From contig CAWJGC010000011.1 of the NCBI GenBank assembly GCA_963842355.1, forward strand, positions 744,001 to 808,000: a DNA stretch of 64,000 nucleotides, in the 5' to 3' direction. Positions within the stretch are counted from its first letter, which is position 1; each line of letters begins with the position of its first letter. Below, one piece after another: positions 16,291-23,602 of the stretch. This stretch comes from JASHPR01 sp963842355. Lineage in GTDB: Bacteria > Actinomycetota > Actinomycetes > Streptosporangiales > Streptosporangiaceae. The notes below the pieces were generated by a model, which saw nothing but the letters and a program-made list of their open reading frames with translations, ran no database searches and was not told where the DNA came from. The translations under genes were made by a program, and so were the position numbers.

Positions 16291-16508
16291 GGCGGCATCA
16301 CCACCGGCAGGACGCCCTCACGCCGCTGCGGCGCCTCACCGAGCCAGGCCGCGGCCCGGGCGGTCAGCACCACAACGGCGATGTCGGGCGGCAGCGAGCG
16401 CCACGCCGCACGTGCCTGGCCGGCGTCCTCGGCCGGGTACACGACCGCACCGGCTAGGGCGTAGCCCTGGACCCGTACCGCCTCGCCGATGACAGCCGCC
16501 CTGGACAT
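16287..16508 (-). CDS. atpF: V/A-type ATPase subunit F
   Basis: 73 residues, shorter than the usual ~100. MSRAAVIGEAVRVQGYALAG and the IAVVVLTARAAAWL segment match the small Rossmann-like F subunit (start strand I-x-D/E-x-h-G-F-x-L-x-G). It caps the rotor. Location between K and E genes supports the call. Confidence 0.82.
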   Translation of the reverse strand: MSRAAVIGEAVRVQGYALAGAVVYPAEDAGQARAAWRSLPPDIAVVVLTARAAAWLGEAPQRREGVLPVVMPP

Positions 16509-16514
16509 GGCCGC

Positions 16515-16940
16515 TCACGCTTTCCCGATCAGGATGATCCCGACGACCAGGCCATAGATGGCGATCCCCTCGGCGAGGCCGACGATGACCATGGCCCGCC
16601 CGAACAGCTCCGGCCGCTCGCTCATGATCGCGAGCGCGGCGGCGCCGGTGTAGGCGACGGCGATGCCGGCGCCGATACTGGAGCCGGCGACCGCGATCCC
16701 CGCGCCGATCAGGGCCCCCGTGCTCCCGCCTGTCCCGGCGGCACCGGCCGCCGCCCCAGTGGCCGCGGCGCCCGCCGACCCGGCCGTGGCCGCGACGAGG
16801 AGCAGCACCACGGCGCCCCCCAGCAGCAGCACGCCGATCACGGTAAGGACGACCGCGCCGCGGCGCAAGCGCCGCGCGGCCAACGGTGTCAGCGCCGCAG
16901 CGCCGACGATCAGCGGTAACCCGATCAGCCAGGCAGACAT
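16515..16940 (-). CDS. atpK: V/A-type ATPase membrane ring subunit K (c)
   Basis: 141 residues. The C-terminal hairpin has Ala/Gly-rich helices (ALIGAGIAVAGSSIGAGIAVAYTGAAALAIMSERPELF) and the ion-carrying Glu in GLAEGIAIYGLVV. Ahead of it are two further hydrophobic helices and an Ala/Gly linker, so the protein has about four membrane segments but only one carboxylate is clear. Whether it moves H+ or Na+ cannot be read by eye. Start ATG 16940 overlaps the stop of subunit I. Confidence 0.9.
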   Translation of the reverse strand: MSAWLIGLPLIVGAAALTPLAARRLRRGAVVLTVIGVLLLGGAVVLLLVAATAGSAGAAATGAAAGAAGTGGSTGALIGAGIAVAGSSIGAGIAVAYTGAAALAIMSERPELFGRAMVIVGLAEGIAIYGLVVGIILIGKA

Positions 16941-18391
16941 CACGCACTCCCTGCCCCCGCGCTGAGCGCGGGAACGCTTTCCCTTTCCCCGGCCGCGACT
17001 ACGTGGCGGGTCACCATGGGCACGTGCCACGGACTGAACGGCCGGCCCTGTGCCACGAAGATGCGCGAGAACAACTCGTAGTACTCCAGGCGCAATGCCT
17101 GGATGGCGGCGACGAGCGCCTCCAGGGTGAACGCCAGCGCAGTCCCCGCGGCGAAAAGGATCACCCCGGCCACGGCCAGCACACCGCCGCGGCCCCACAG
17201 CGCCCGTGTGCCTTCCCATACCAGCATGCCGAGCGCGGCGTGGGTGAGGCCGAACGCGGCCAGCCGGGTGAATGACATGACATTGGAACCCAGCCGGACG
17301 ACGAAGTCGAAGGTCTCGACGGACGCCTGCATGGTCCCGCCAGCGCCGCCGCCCGCCTCGGCGAGGAAACCGATGAGGGCGAGTGCCAGCCCGGCTACGG
17401 CGATGAACGCGCCTGCGCCCACCAGCAGAGCCTGGCGGAGGTACCAGCCGGCGAAGGCGGCGCCCGCGCCGAGGAAGAGGGTGGTACCCGCGATTCCCGA
17501 CGGTGCGTACAGCGCGGCCGGCCAGCCGCCTTCCCGCCACCGGTTGATGGTGCCCAGACCGTACGCCAGGGCGAGCAGGATCACGCCGATGCCCCCCGCC
17601 ACCAGCAGCAGCGTGGTCGGATGACTGAGCGGATCGAGCCAGACCGTCGGCACGAGCCCGGTCGGCCCGAAGCACTCCCCGTAGAGCAGGCCGAAGCCGG
17701 TGGCCGCCACACCCGCCCCGCCAACGAACGGCCAGGCCCGGCGATACCGGCGCGTCCATCGCGGCCAGCCGGCGCGCAGGGCCAGCGCGACAACGACGAG
17801 GAACATGCCCTCCCCCGCGTCCCCGAACATCATGCCGAACATCAGCACGTAGGCCACCCAGGCAGGCCAGGTCGGGTCTATGTCGGCGTACGGCACTGTC
17901 CCGTAGGTCTGGACCAACGGAGTCAGCGAGCGCCGCATTCCGGCGTCTCGCAGCAGCGTCGGCGCTTCAATCCCGGGGGGACGCCGCCTCGGCACCACGG
18001 CACCGCCGACCTCGGTGACGCTAGCGGCCACCTCAGGCAGCCGGTTAACCGGGATCCAGCCGGCCAGAGCCGCAACACCCGACCGCCTGGCCGCCGCCGC
18101 CGCATACGCCTCCAGCTGCGCCTCGCCGGCCAGCAGGTCATATCGGCCCGCCTGCTCAAGCCGGGCGAGGTCAGGCCGGTCGGCGGACAGGGCCGGCGCC
18201 GACGAGGCTTGCCCCGCATGCTGCAGCCGTGCCGCCGCCTCGCCGGGCGGGGTCTGCTCGCGATCAGTGAGATCGATTTCCACGGCTGCGGCGTCAGCGA
18301 CTCGGGCCAGCACGTCGCGCAGCGCGCCCTCTGGCGCGACCAGGGTGATACGCGTCATCCGGACCGGCGCGACCGCGTCAAGCCACCGCAT
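16940..18391 (-). CDS. atpI: V/A-type ATPase subunit I (a)
   Basis: 483 residues, shorter than the usual ~620-680. The soluble N-terminal arm (~1-170) precedes six to eight membrane helices; PTWPAWVAYVLMFGMMFGDAGEGM is the family signature (GmMfGDxGyG). The C-terminal helices contain LRLEYYELFSRIFVAQGRPFSPW, typical of the end. It forms the stator ion channel with ring K. The start at 18391 overlaps subunit C by 14 bp; an internal MTRIT start at 18358 is the alternative. Confidence 0.9.
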   Translation of the reverse strand: MRWLDAVAPVRMTRITLVAPEGALRDVLARVADAAAVEIDLTDREQTPPGEAAARLQHAGQASSAPALSADRPDLARLEQAGRYDLLAGEAQLEAYAAAAARRSGVAALAGWIPVNRLPEVAASVTEVGGAVVPRRRPPGIEAPTLLRDAGMRRSLTPLVQTYGTVPYADIDPTWPAWVAYVLMFGMMFGDAGEGMFLVVVALALRAGWPRWTRRYRRAWPFVGGAGVAATGFGLLYGECFGPTGLVPTVWLDPLSHPTTLLLVAGGIGVILLALAYGLGTINRWREGGWPAALYAPSGIAGTTLFLGAGAAFAGWYLRQALLVGAGAFIAVAGLALALIGFLAEAGGGAGGTMQASVETFDFVVRLGSNVMSFTRLAAFGLTHAALGMLVWEGTRALWGRGGVLAVAGVILFAAGTALAFTLEALVAAIQALRLEYYELFSRIFVAQGRPFSPWHVPMVTRHVVAAGERESVPALSAGAGSA

Positions 18392-19301
18392 CGTAAGCCT
18401 CCAGCGGCCCGCCGCCGCGAGCAGCGATCTCCAGCGCGGCGCGGACCCGCCAGGCGTCGGCCGCCATCACGGCCACGGCGCCGAGGACGGCCCCGCTGTC
18501 CAGGCCGGAGGTCCGCAGCAGCCGGAACCCGTCCCGTTCGACCCTCGCCCACCAGGCTGCCTCGGCCCGCCACAGGTCGCCCGGCGAGCTGATCCCCGCA
18601 AGGACCCACCGTGCCCGGGCCGGGAGCCTGCGGCCCAGCTCATCGAGCGTGACCGCCCCGGCCGCGGCGGCACCGAGCATGCCGGGCACTCCGCTGGTGC
18701 CCGTGTCACGGGCCTCGCGGCCCGGCGCGAACCGCTCCGCGGCCAGCAGCAATGCCTCGGCGCCCGCGGTCCAGCTCCGCGCCGGGTCGCCAATCGCCGC
18801 GACCCGGGCCGCCCATCGCGAGCGCATTCCAAGCAGCACCGCCTCCGCGCTCTCCCCGCCGGGGTCGCCCCAGGCCGAGGCGGCCAGCACCGCCCGCAGC
18901 CCGGCGGGGCTGGCCGCCTGGCGCAGCCGCGGCCACGCTGTGGCCAGCGCGCCGACTGCGAACTCGGCATCGGCCGGGCGGCCCGCCCTCGCCTCCAGCA
19001 GTTCCTCGACGTTCGCCAGCTCGAACCAGCCCGCTAGCGCGCGCAACATCCGGACGCCGTCACCCGGCAGCCAGCCGGCCAGCACCCGCAGGTCCCACAG
19101 GATCGCGCTGGCGATTCCGTGCTGCGCCGCGGACAGCGTCAGCCCAGGCAGCCTCTCCCGGCCATACGGCGTGGCCGCCAGCGCCTGCAGCGCCTCCCGC
19201 AGTGAGCCACAGGCCGCCAGCTCCCTAGCCGCGCCCGCCCCGATACAGCGCCGCACCATGGCCTTGGCCCGGACGCTGCCAGCGACCCATCCGCCGCTCA
19301 T
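18378..19301 (-). CDS. atpC: V/A-type ATPase subunit C
   Basis: 307 residues, all helical, Ala/Arg/Leu-rich, with weak family motifs (start VAGSVRAKAMVRRCIGAG; LWRAEAAWWARVERDG in the C-terminal third). Assigned mainly because it lies between the stalk subunit and subunit I in an otherwise complete operon, and because its size matches the ~350-residue central-stalk C subunit. ATGA overlap with the upstream gene. Confidence 0.75.
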   Translation of the reverse strand: MSGGWVAGSVRAKAMVRRCIGAGAARELAACGSLREALQALAATPYGRERLPGLTLSAAQHGIASAILWDLRVLAGWLPGDGVRMLRALAGWFELANVEELLEARAGRPADAEFAVGALATAWPRLRQAASPAGLRAVLAASAWGDPGGESAEAVLLGMRSRWAARVAAIGDPARSWTAGAEALLLAAERFAPGREARDTGTSGVPGMLGAAAAGAVTLDELGRRLPARARWVLAGISSPGDLWRAEAAWWARVERDGFRLLRTSGLDSGAVLGAVAVMAADAWRVRAALEIAARGGGPLEAYDAVA

Positions 19302-19780
19302 GACGGCCACCCGGGCAGTCCCCGCAGTTCCGGTCGGCCGCCCGCAGACGCGCTCGGCTCGGCCCCCAGGCCCCGGACAAGGCCGACGGCCCTGCTCGCC
19401 AGCGCCGGGATGCGCTGCCCGGCACGTTCGCGTACTCGCAAGGCCTGCTTTTCGGCGCGAGCCACGGTGCCGACGGCTTCGGTCCGCGCCGCGGCCAGCA
19501 CCTCCCGCGCGGCCCCGTCGCGCGCGGCGCGGGCGCGCCGGTCCGCGTCGTCGGCCACCGCCGCAGCCTCGCCGCGGGCCGCTGCCACAATCCGCTCGGC
19601 ATCCCGGCGGGCCTTCGCGACGATGCCTGCGCACTCGGCGTGCACGTCGTCCAGGAGCGCAAGCACCGTGGTCAGCTCCGCCTCGAGCTCACGGGAACGA
19701 TCCGCGGGTACCCCAGTGCGCCCCGCTCCAGGCGCGCCAGCCGAACGGAAGCGATCGAGGTAGTCGCGCAGCCCCGGCAC
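19298..19780 (-). CDS. V/A-type ATPase peripheral-stalk subunit G/H-like
   Basis: About 160 residues from the GTG at 19780, which follows AAAGGAG. Residues ~25-120 are a continuous charged coiled coil (ELEAELTTVLALLDDVHAEC..., DAERIVAAARGEAAAVADDADRRARAARDGA), as expected for the G/H stalk partner of subunit E. First gene of the operon. Sequence alone is low-complexity, so the call rests on context. Promoter sites at 19980-20093 lie upstream. Confidence 0.72.
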   Translation of the reverse strand: MPGLRDYLDRFRSAGAPGAGRTGVPADRSRELEAELTTVLALLDDVHAECAGIVAKARRDAERIVAAARGEAAAVADDADRRARAARDGAAREVLAAARTEAVGTVARAEKQALRVRERAGQRIPALASRAVGLVRGLGAEPSASAGGRPELRGLPGWPS

Positions 19781-19979
19781 CTTGGCTCCTTTCCGGCCGT
19801 CATCATGACCAGAACGCGTGTCAGGCAGCAACGGCCAGGGCTCCCGGGGGAGCGAACCACGCCATCCGGGCCCGGGTGGGCGCTGGCCGGGTGATCCGCT
19901 GCGGCAAAACTGGCCTCCTGCACAATGGCGATCACCAGCCTTGATTTCTTTGCATCAGCCCGTGGCCTGAACCGACCAG

Positions 19980-20093
19980 AGGCGAAAGTCCCCACGGCGT
20001 GCGCCGGATGGCACCATCGACCCCGGGGCCCAAGCCTCGATCCCGCGCTGCTTACGGGGGTCCAAGGTCCTGGGCGGGCGGGACCTGTGCCCT
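19980..20093. promoter_or_regulatory. three DosR-like boxes upstream of the V-ATPase operon
   Basis: AGGCGAAAGTCCCC (19980-19993) and the 22-bp-spaced pair GGGTCCAAGGTCCT (20058-20071) and GGGACCTGTGCCCT (20080-20093). They lie 200-313 bp upstream of the operon start at 19780. No other convincing gene uses this spacer; a 19-codon frame at 20122 lacks a ribosome site. The rest of 19781-20367 is unassigned. Confidence 0.5.
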
Positions 20094-20279
20094 CTGGGCC
20101 ACCCGGACATCAGAGTGTGCAATGAAAGAAACAGATTTCCCCGCCAGGCTGGACGCCGAGGACGTCAGGACCCCGCGATGACGAGGGATCCTTGAGGTCA
20201 GCGTCCCCGTTCCGCAGGCCGCGTCCGGAGGCCGGCGAACCGGGTTCCAGCGTGCTGGACTGGGGTGCCTGGGGGGAAA

Positions 20280-20313
20280 GCCGTCCGGGCGGTTGGGGCA
20301 CCGTCCGGACGGC
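20280..20313. terminator. inverted repeat after the OTC gene
   Basis: GCCGTCCGG (20280-20288) and CCGGACGGC (20305-20313) form a 9-bp perfect stem with a 16-nt loop, 55 bp beyond the minus-strand OTC stop. No U-run follows, so it may be a Rho-assisted terminator or another structure. Confidence 0.4.
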
Positions 20314-20367
20314 ACTCAGTCCGGCCGCTCGCCGCGCTCGAGCAGCGCGTTGCCGCCCAAGGTGATC

Positions 20368-21384
20368 TTACGATGCTGCGCTCCGGGCGGCCGGCCCGAG
20401 CGTGGCCACCATGAGCGCCTTGATCGTGTGCATCCGGTTCTCCGCCTGGTCGAACACGACCGACTGCGGCGACTCGAACACCTCGTCGGTGACCTCGAGC
20501 GCGGCCAGCCCGCGCTTGTCGTAGACCTGCCGTCCGACCTCGGTCTCGCGGTTGTGCAGGGCGGGCAGGCAGTGCATGAACCTGACCCCGGGGTTGCCGG
20601 TCGCCGCGAGCACGTCGGAGTTCACCTGGTAGCCGATGAGCTGGTCGATGCGCTGGTCCCGCTCGCTCGCGGGCTCGCCCATGGACAGCCAGACGTCGGT
20701 GTAGACGAAATCCACGCCCTGGACGGCCGCGGCCAGGTCGTCGGTGACCACTAGCCGGGCCCCGGAGCCGGCCGCCAGCCCCCGGGCGATGTCCTGGACC
20801 GGGACGGACGGCAGCAAGGCGGCCGGGGCGCAGACCCGGGCGTCCATTCCCAGCATGGCCCCGGTCACCAGCAGCGAATTCGCCACGTTGTTCCGGCCGT
20901 CGCCCAGGAAGCAGAACGACACGTCGCGTAGCGGCCCGGGCGCGTGGTCGCGCATGGTCAGGATGTCGGCCAGCATCTGGGTGGGATGCCAGGCATCGGT
21001 GAGCCCGTTCCACACCGGGACCCCGGCGTGCGCGCCCAGGGTCTCGACCGAGTCCTGCGCGAATCCGCGGAACTCGATGCCGTCGTACATCCGCCCCAGC
21101 ACCCGCGCGGTATCCTTCACCGACTCCTCGCGGCCCAGGTGGGATCCCTCGGGCCCGATGTAGGTGACGTGTCCCCCCTCGTCGTGCGCGGCAACCTCAA
21201 AGGCCGACCTGGTCCTGGTCGAAGCCTTCTCGAAGATCAGCGCGATGTTCCGGCCGGCCAGCCGGTGCTTCGCAACGCCCGACCGCTTGTCCTGGCGGAC
21301 CCGGTCACCGAGCTCGACCAGGTACAGGAACTCCTCGGGCGTCAGGTCGATCTCCTTCAGCAGGCTGCGTCCGTGCAGGTCCAT
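20368..21384 (-). CDS. arcB: ornithine carbamoyltransferase
   Basis: 338 residues. Carbamoyl-phosphate site FEKASTRTRSAFEVAAHDEGG, ornithine-side DVWLSMGE, the FMHCLPA Cys loop (usually LHCLP), and C-terminal DQAENRMHTIKALM are all present, so the enzyme looks active. The length and HCLPA-H pattern fit catabolic ArcB or anabolic ArgF; the arginine-deiminase fragment directly upstream argues for ArcB, making carbamoyl phosphate for ATP from citrulline. No arcA or carbamate kinase is intact here. The ATG at 21384 is preceded by GGAGAA-like sequence. Confidence 0.9.
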   Translation of the reverse strand: MDLHGRSLLKEIDLTPEEFLYLVELGDRVRQDKRSGVAKHRLAGRNIALIFEKASTRTRSAFEVAAHDEGGHVTYIGPEGSHLGREESVKDTARVLGRMYDGIEFRGFAQDSVETLGAHAGVPVWNGLTDAWHPTQMLADILTMRDHAPGPLRDVSFCFLGDGRNNVANSLLVTGAMLGMDARVCAPAALLPSVPVQDIARGLAAGSGARLVVTDDLAAAVQGVDFVYTDVWLSMGEPASERDQRIDQLIGYQVNSDVLAATGNPGVRFMHCLPALHNRETEVGRQVYDKRGLAALEVTDEVFESPQSVVFDQAENRMHTIKALMVATLGPAARSAAS

Positions 21385-21393
21385 CTAGTTCTC

Positions 21394-21507
21394 CTAACCG
21401 GGCTTGAGGTTGCGCAGCATCGTATTCGTGGCGACGTTGCGCTCGTAGCCGGCGATGACGCCCGGCGCCACGGCCAGGCAGTCGTTGCCGTCGTCCCACT
21501 GCTCCCG
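21394..21507 (-). pseudogene. arcA: arginine deiminase C-terminal remnant
   Basis: Translating the minus strand gives REQWDDGNDCLAVAPG followed by VIAGYERNVATNTMLRN and a stop at 21394. This is the conserved late region of arginine deiminase (REQWDDGNN..APGVV..YERN..TN..LR). Everything before it is missing, the PPOX-like gene stop lies only 20 bp away, and the true enzyme end with its catalytic Cys (…MSCP) is also absent. It is a ~38-codon relic 10 bp from arcB, left after deletion of an arcA-arcB pair. Confidence 0.85.
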
Positions 21508-21526
21508 CTGCGCGCTACGGCTGGTT

Positions 21527-21985
21527 CTAGACTCCGGTGCCTGACGGCTCCGGGTCAGCCGCGCTGGCGCGGTCCGAGACCAGCCGGTACCCGGTCACCA
21601 TGTCCGCGTGGATGGCTATGACCTGGTCCTTCGCCCCGCCGACCCAGGGCTCCAGCGCCCGGCGGTAGACGGCAGCGTCGTCGGGGTCGACCACGCGGCG
21701 CGCCACGCCGACGATGATCACGCTCCAGCCGAGATGCTCGGTCTGGTCGATCGCGTCGGCCTCGTAGGCGACGACGGTGCCGGCCTCGGCTCTCAGTTCC
21801 GAAGTGATCGCCGCGTCGTGGTCGGTGCGGATGATGACGTAGTCACCGTCGACCAGATGGCTGACCGGGCGGATGGCGGGCAGCGCCCGCGCGGTGAACG
21901 CGACCCGGCCCAGCGAGACGCTACCGAGCAGGCGCATGGACTCCTGCGGAGACATCTGTTCCAGCCTCCGTTGCCCGTCCGCCAC
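21527..21985 (-). CDS. pyridoxamine-5'-phosphate-oxidase-like (split barrel) protein
   Basis: 152 residues from GTG at 21985 with AAGGAG upstream. The fold signature is SLGRVAFTARALPAIRPVSHLVDGDYVIIRTDHDA, then VVAYEADAID, GWSVIIVGVARRV and the conserved late Trp (LEPWVGGAKDQVIAIHADMVTGYRL). These small flavin- or F420-binding proteins are frequent in actinobacterial hypoxia regulons; the actual cofactor is not evident. Divergent from the USP at 22237 across three DosR-like boxes. Confidence 0.85.
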   Translation of the reverse strand: MADGQRRLEQMSPQESMRLLGSVSLGRVAFTARALPAIRPVSHLVDGDYVIIRTDHDAAITSELRAEAGTVVAYEADAIDQTEHLGWSVIIVGVARRVVDPDDAAVYRRALEPWVGGAKDQVIAIHADMVTGYRLVSDRASAADPEPSGTGV

Positions 21986-22083
21986 CGCTCGCTCCTTCCG
22001 GCACCCCCGTTGCTGGGCCGCAGGCGGCTGCCGACCCGCCCTGATGATGTACCAGCCGACCGTGACACCCGCATCCGACGATA

Positions 22084-22150
22084 GGGACCTTGGCCCGTTC
22101 GCTATGGGCCTTTGGTCCCGGTCGCGGCCCGCGCCGGGGACATAGGTCCC
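22084..22150. promoter_or_regulatory. three DosR-like boxes in a divergent promoter
   Basis: GGGACCTTGGCCCG (22084-22097), GGGCCTTTGGTCCC (22106-22119) and GGGACATAGGTCCC (22137-22150). The first two are 22 bp apart; the third is 31 bp farther. GGGCCTTTGGTCCC recurs exactly at 61799. They serve the PPOX-like gene (minus) and USP gene (plus). Confidence 0.65.
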
Positions 22151-22236
22151 GCCAGTGCGGGCCGCTCGGCTCCTGCGGGCACGGCCGGAGCACGTCAGGC
22201 TGGGAGGTGACGGGAGTAGCGGAGAGGTGCGACCCG

Positions 22237-22842
22237 ATGAAGAACGTGCTGACGCGGCCGCTGGCCAGGCGCCGTCCTGGTGACGGTCCGCCGCCGACGG
22301 CCAAGACCGAGGACGAGAACGAGAACGAGAACGAGCGCGCCTGCGAGGTGCAGCCACGCGGTCGCGTCGTCGTCGGCGTGGACGACACGCCAGCGGGCCT
22401 GAGCGCCCTGCGCTGGGCGGTCAGCCAGGCCAGGAGCGATGCCGCACCGCTGGTCGCGGTCCGGTCGTGGGCGCTGGGGCTGCCCCGGCACGGCGGCCGC
22501 CGGCACCGGCGCCGGGCCGAGGTCCACCCGCACGTCGTCCTGTACTTCGACGGGACCGAGCAGCGCGATGCGTCCGTCGAGTTCGTCAGGAAGTCGTTCC
22601 GGAGCGCGACCGGCGGCACGCCGCGGAATGTCACGGTGACCGTGAAGACGCCGGAGGGCGACCCGGGCGCGGTGCTGGCCGACATCGCCACCGTCGGCGA
22701 CCTGATCGTGGTCGGGCGGGGCGAGCCGGGGATGCGGCGCGTGCTGCACGGCTCGGTCAGCGGCTACATCCGCAGGCACTCACCGTGCCCGGTCGTGGTC
22801 GTGCCCGCGCACGAGCACCGTGCCGGCGCGCAAGCCCCGTGA
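22237..22842 (+). CDS. universal stress protein with charged N-terminal extension
   Basis: 201 residues; ATG at 22237 with GGAGAGG upstream. Residues 1-45 are a basic then acidic tail with an EDENENENE run encoded by a GAGAAC microsatellite. The UspA domain follows: RVVVGVDDTPAGLSALRWAVSQA and a late GDLIVVGRGEPGMRRVLHGSVSGYIRRHSPCPVVVVP, which keeps most of the G-x2-G-x9-GS pattern but with GEPGMRR. Single domain. Confidence 0.88.
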   Translation: MKNVLTRPLARRRPGDGPPPTAKTEDENENENERACEVQPRGRVVVGVDDTPAGLSALRWAVSQARSDAAPLVAVRSWALGLPRHGGRRHRRRAEVHPHVVLYFDGTEQRDASVEFVRKSFRSATGGTPRNVTVTVKTPEGDPGAVLADIATVGDLIVVGRGEPGMRRVLHGSVSGYIRRHSPCPVVVVPAHEHRAGAQAP

Positions 22843-22896
22843 CCCTGGGCCTACGCTGGGCCCGAAAGACCACATGATCGCCGAACAGGATCACTC

Positions 22897-23388
22897 ATGT
22901 CTGAAACTCCGAGCGCAAGCCCGGCGAGCCCCGAGCCGGCGAGCGAGACTGCGGTCCAGCCGCCCGTGCTCGAGGAATTGGGCGAGGCCGAATGCCTACG
23001 GCTGATCACGCCGGGCGGCATCGGCCGGATCGCCTATTCCGGGCGGTACGGCCTGACGGTACTGCCGGTCAACTTCAAGCTGCACCAGGGCAGCATCATG
23101 TTCCGCACGGCCCAGGACAGCCCGACGGACGAGGATCTCCGTACCGGCATCGCCCACGCCGAGTACCGGGTGGCCTTCGAGATCGACGACATCGACCCGG
23201 CGGCCCGGGTGGGATGGAGCGTCCTCGTCCAGGGTCCCGTGCATCACGTGGAGTCCGAAGCCGAACGCGCGTCGGCCCTGGAAGCCGGCCTCGAACCGTG
23301 GCCGGGTGGCGCCAGGGAGCTGTTCCTGCGCATCATTCCCAGCCGGGTCACCGGACGGCGCATCCGCCGGGCCGCGGCACCCGGGTAA
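22897..23388 (+). CDS. pyridoxamine-5'-phosphate-oxidase-like protein
   Basis: 163 residues, second copy of the split-barrel family in this cluster. Key parts: LITPGGIGRIAYSGRYGLTVLPVNFKLHQGSIMFRT, VAFEIDDIDPAARVGWSVLVQG, LEPWPGGARELFLRIIPSRVTGRRI. The N-terminal ~25 residues are Ser/Pro/Ala-rich. It follows the USP by 54 bp in the same direction and may be co-transcribed. Substrate and cofactor unknown. Confidence 0.85.
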   Translation: MSETPSASPASPEPASETAVQPPVLEELGEAECLRLITPGGIGRIAYSGRYGLTVLPVNFKLHQGSIMFRTAQDSPTDEDLRTGIAHAEYRVAFEIDDIDPAARVGWSVLVQGPVHHVESEAERASALEAGLEPWPGGARELFLRIIPSRVTGRRIRRAAAPG

Positions 23389-23412
23389 TTACCCGGCGGC
23401 CGGGCGCCGCCG
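23381..23412. terminator. palindromes over the PPOX-like stop codon
   Basis: CCGGGTAATTACCCGG (23381-23396) is a perfect 16-bp palindrome spanning the TAA stop, followed at once by CGGCGGC-CGGGC-GCCGCCG (23394-23412). Stacked hairpins here could end transcription, or the palindrome could be a protein site. Confidence 0.45.
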
Positions 23413-23516
23413 CGGCTAGGCAGGAACAGCGCGCCGGCGTAGCATTCCGACTGTACAGCCGTCTGTGCCACCTCCTGCGCCAGCGAAGGCGGGAGCGCGG
23501 GTGACGCATGTCGCTC

Positions 23517-23530
23517 CGGACCTTGGTGAC
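23517..23530. promoter_or_regulatory. weak DosR-like box
   Basis: CGGACCTTGGTGAC lies 73 bp before the GTG start at 23603. It deviates in the right half, so support is low. Confidence 0.3.
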
Positions 23531-23602
23531 CGTGTCGTCGCCGCAGATGTTCTTGCGGTGAGGCTTGGCCCATTGGCGCGAGGCATCGGAGGACGTCAGG
23601 GG

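Noticed and set aside
20122..20181. 19-codon frame MKETDFPARLDAEDVRTPR downstream of paired boxes
   Set aside because: No ribosome binding site and no recognisable features; the boxes are better explained by the V-ATPase operon.
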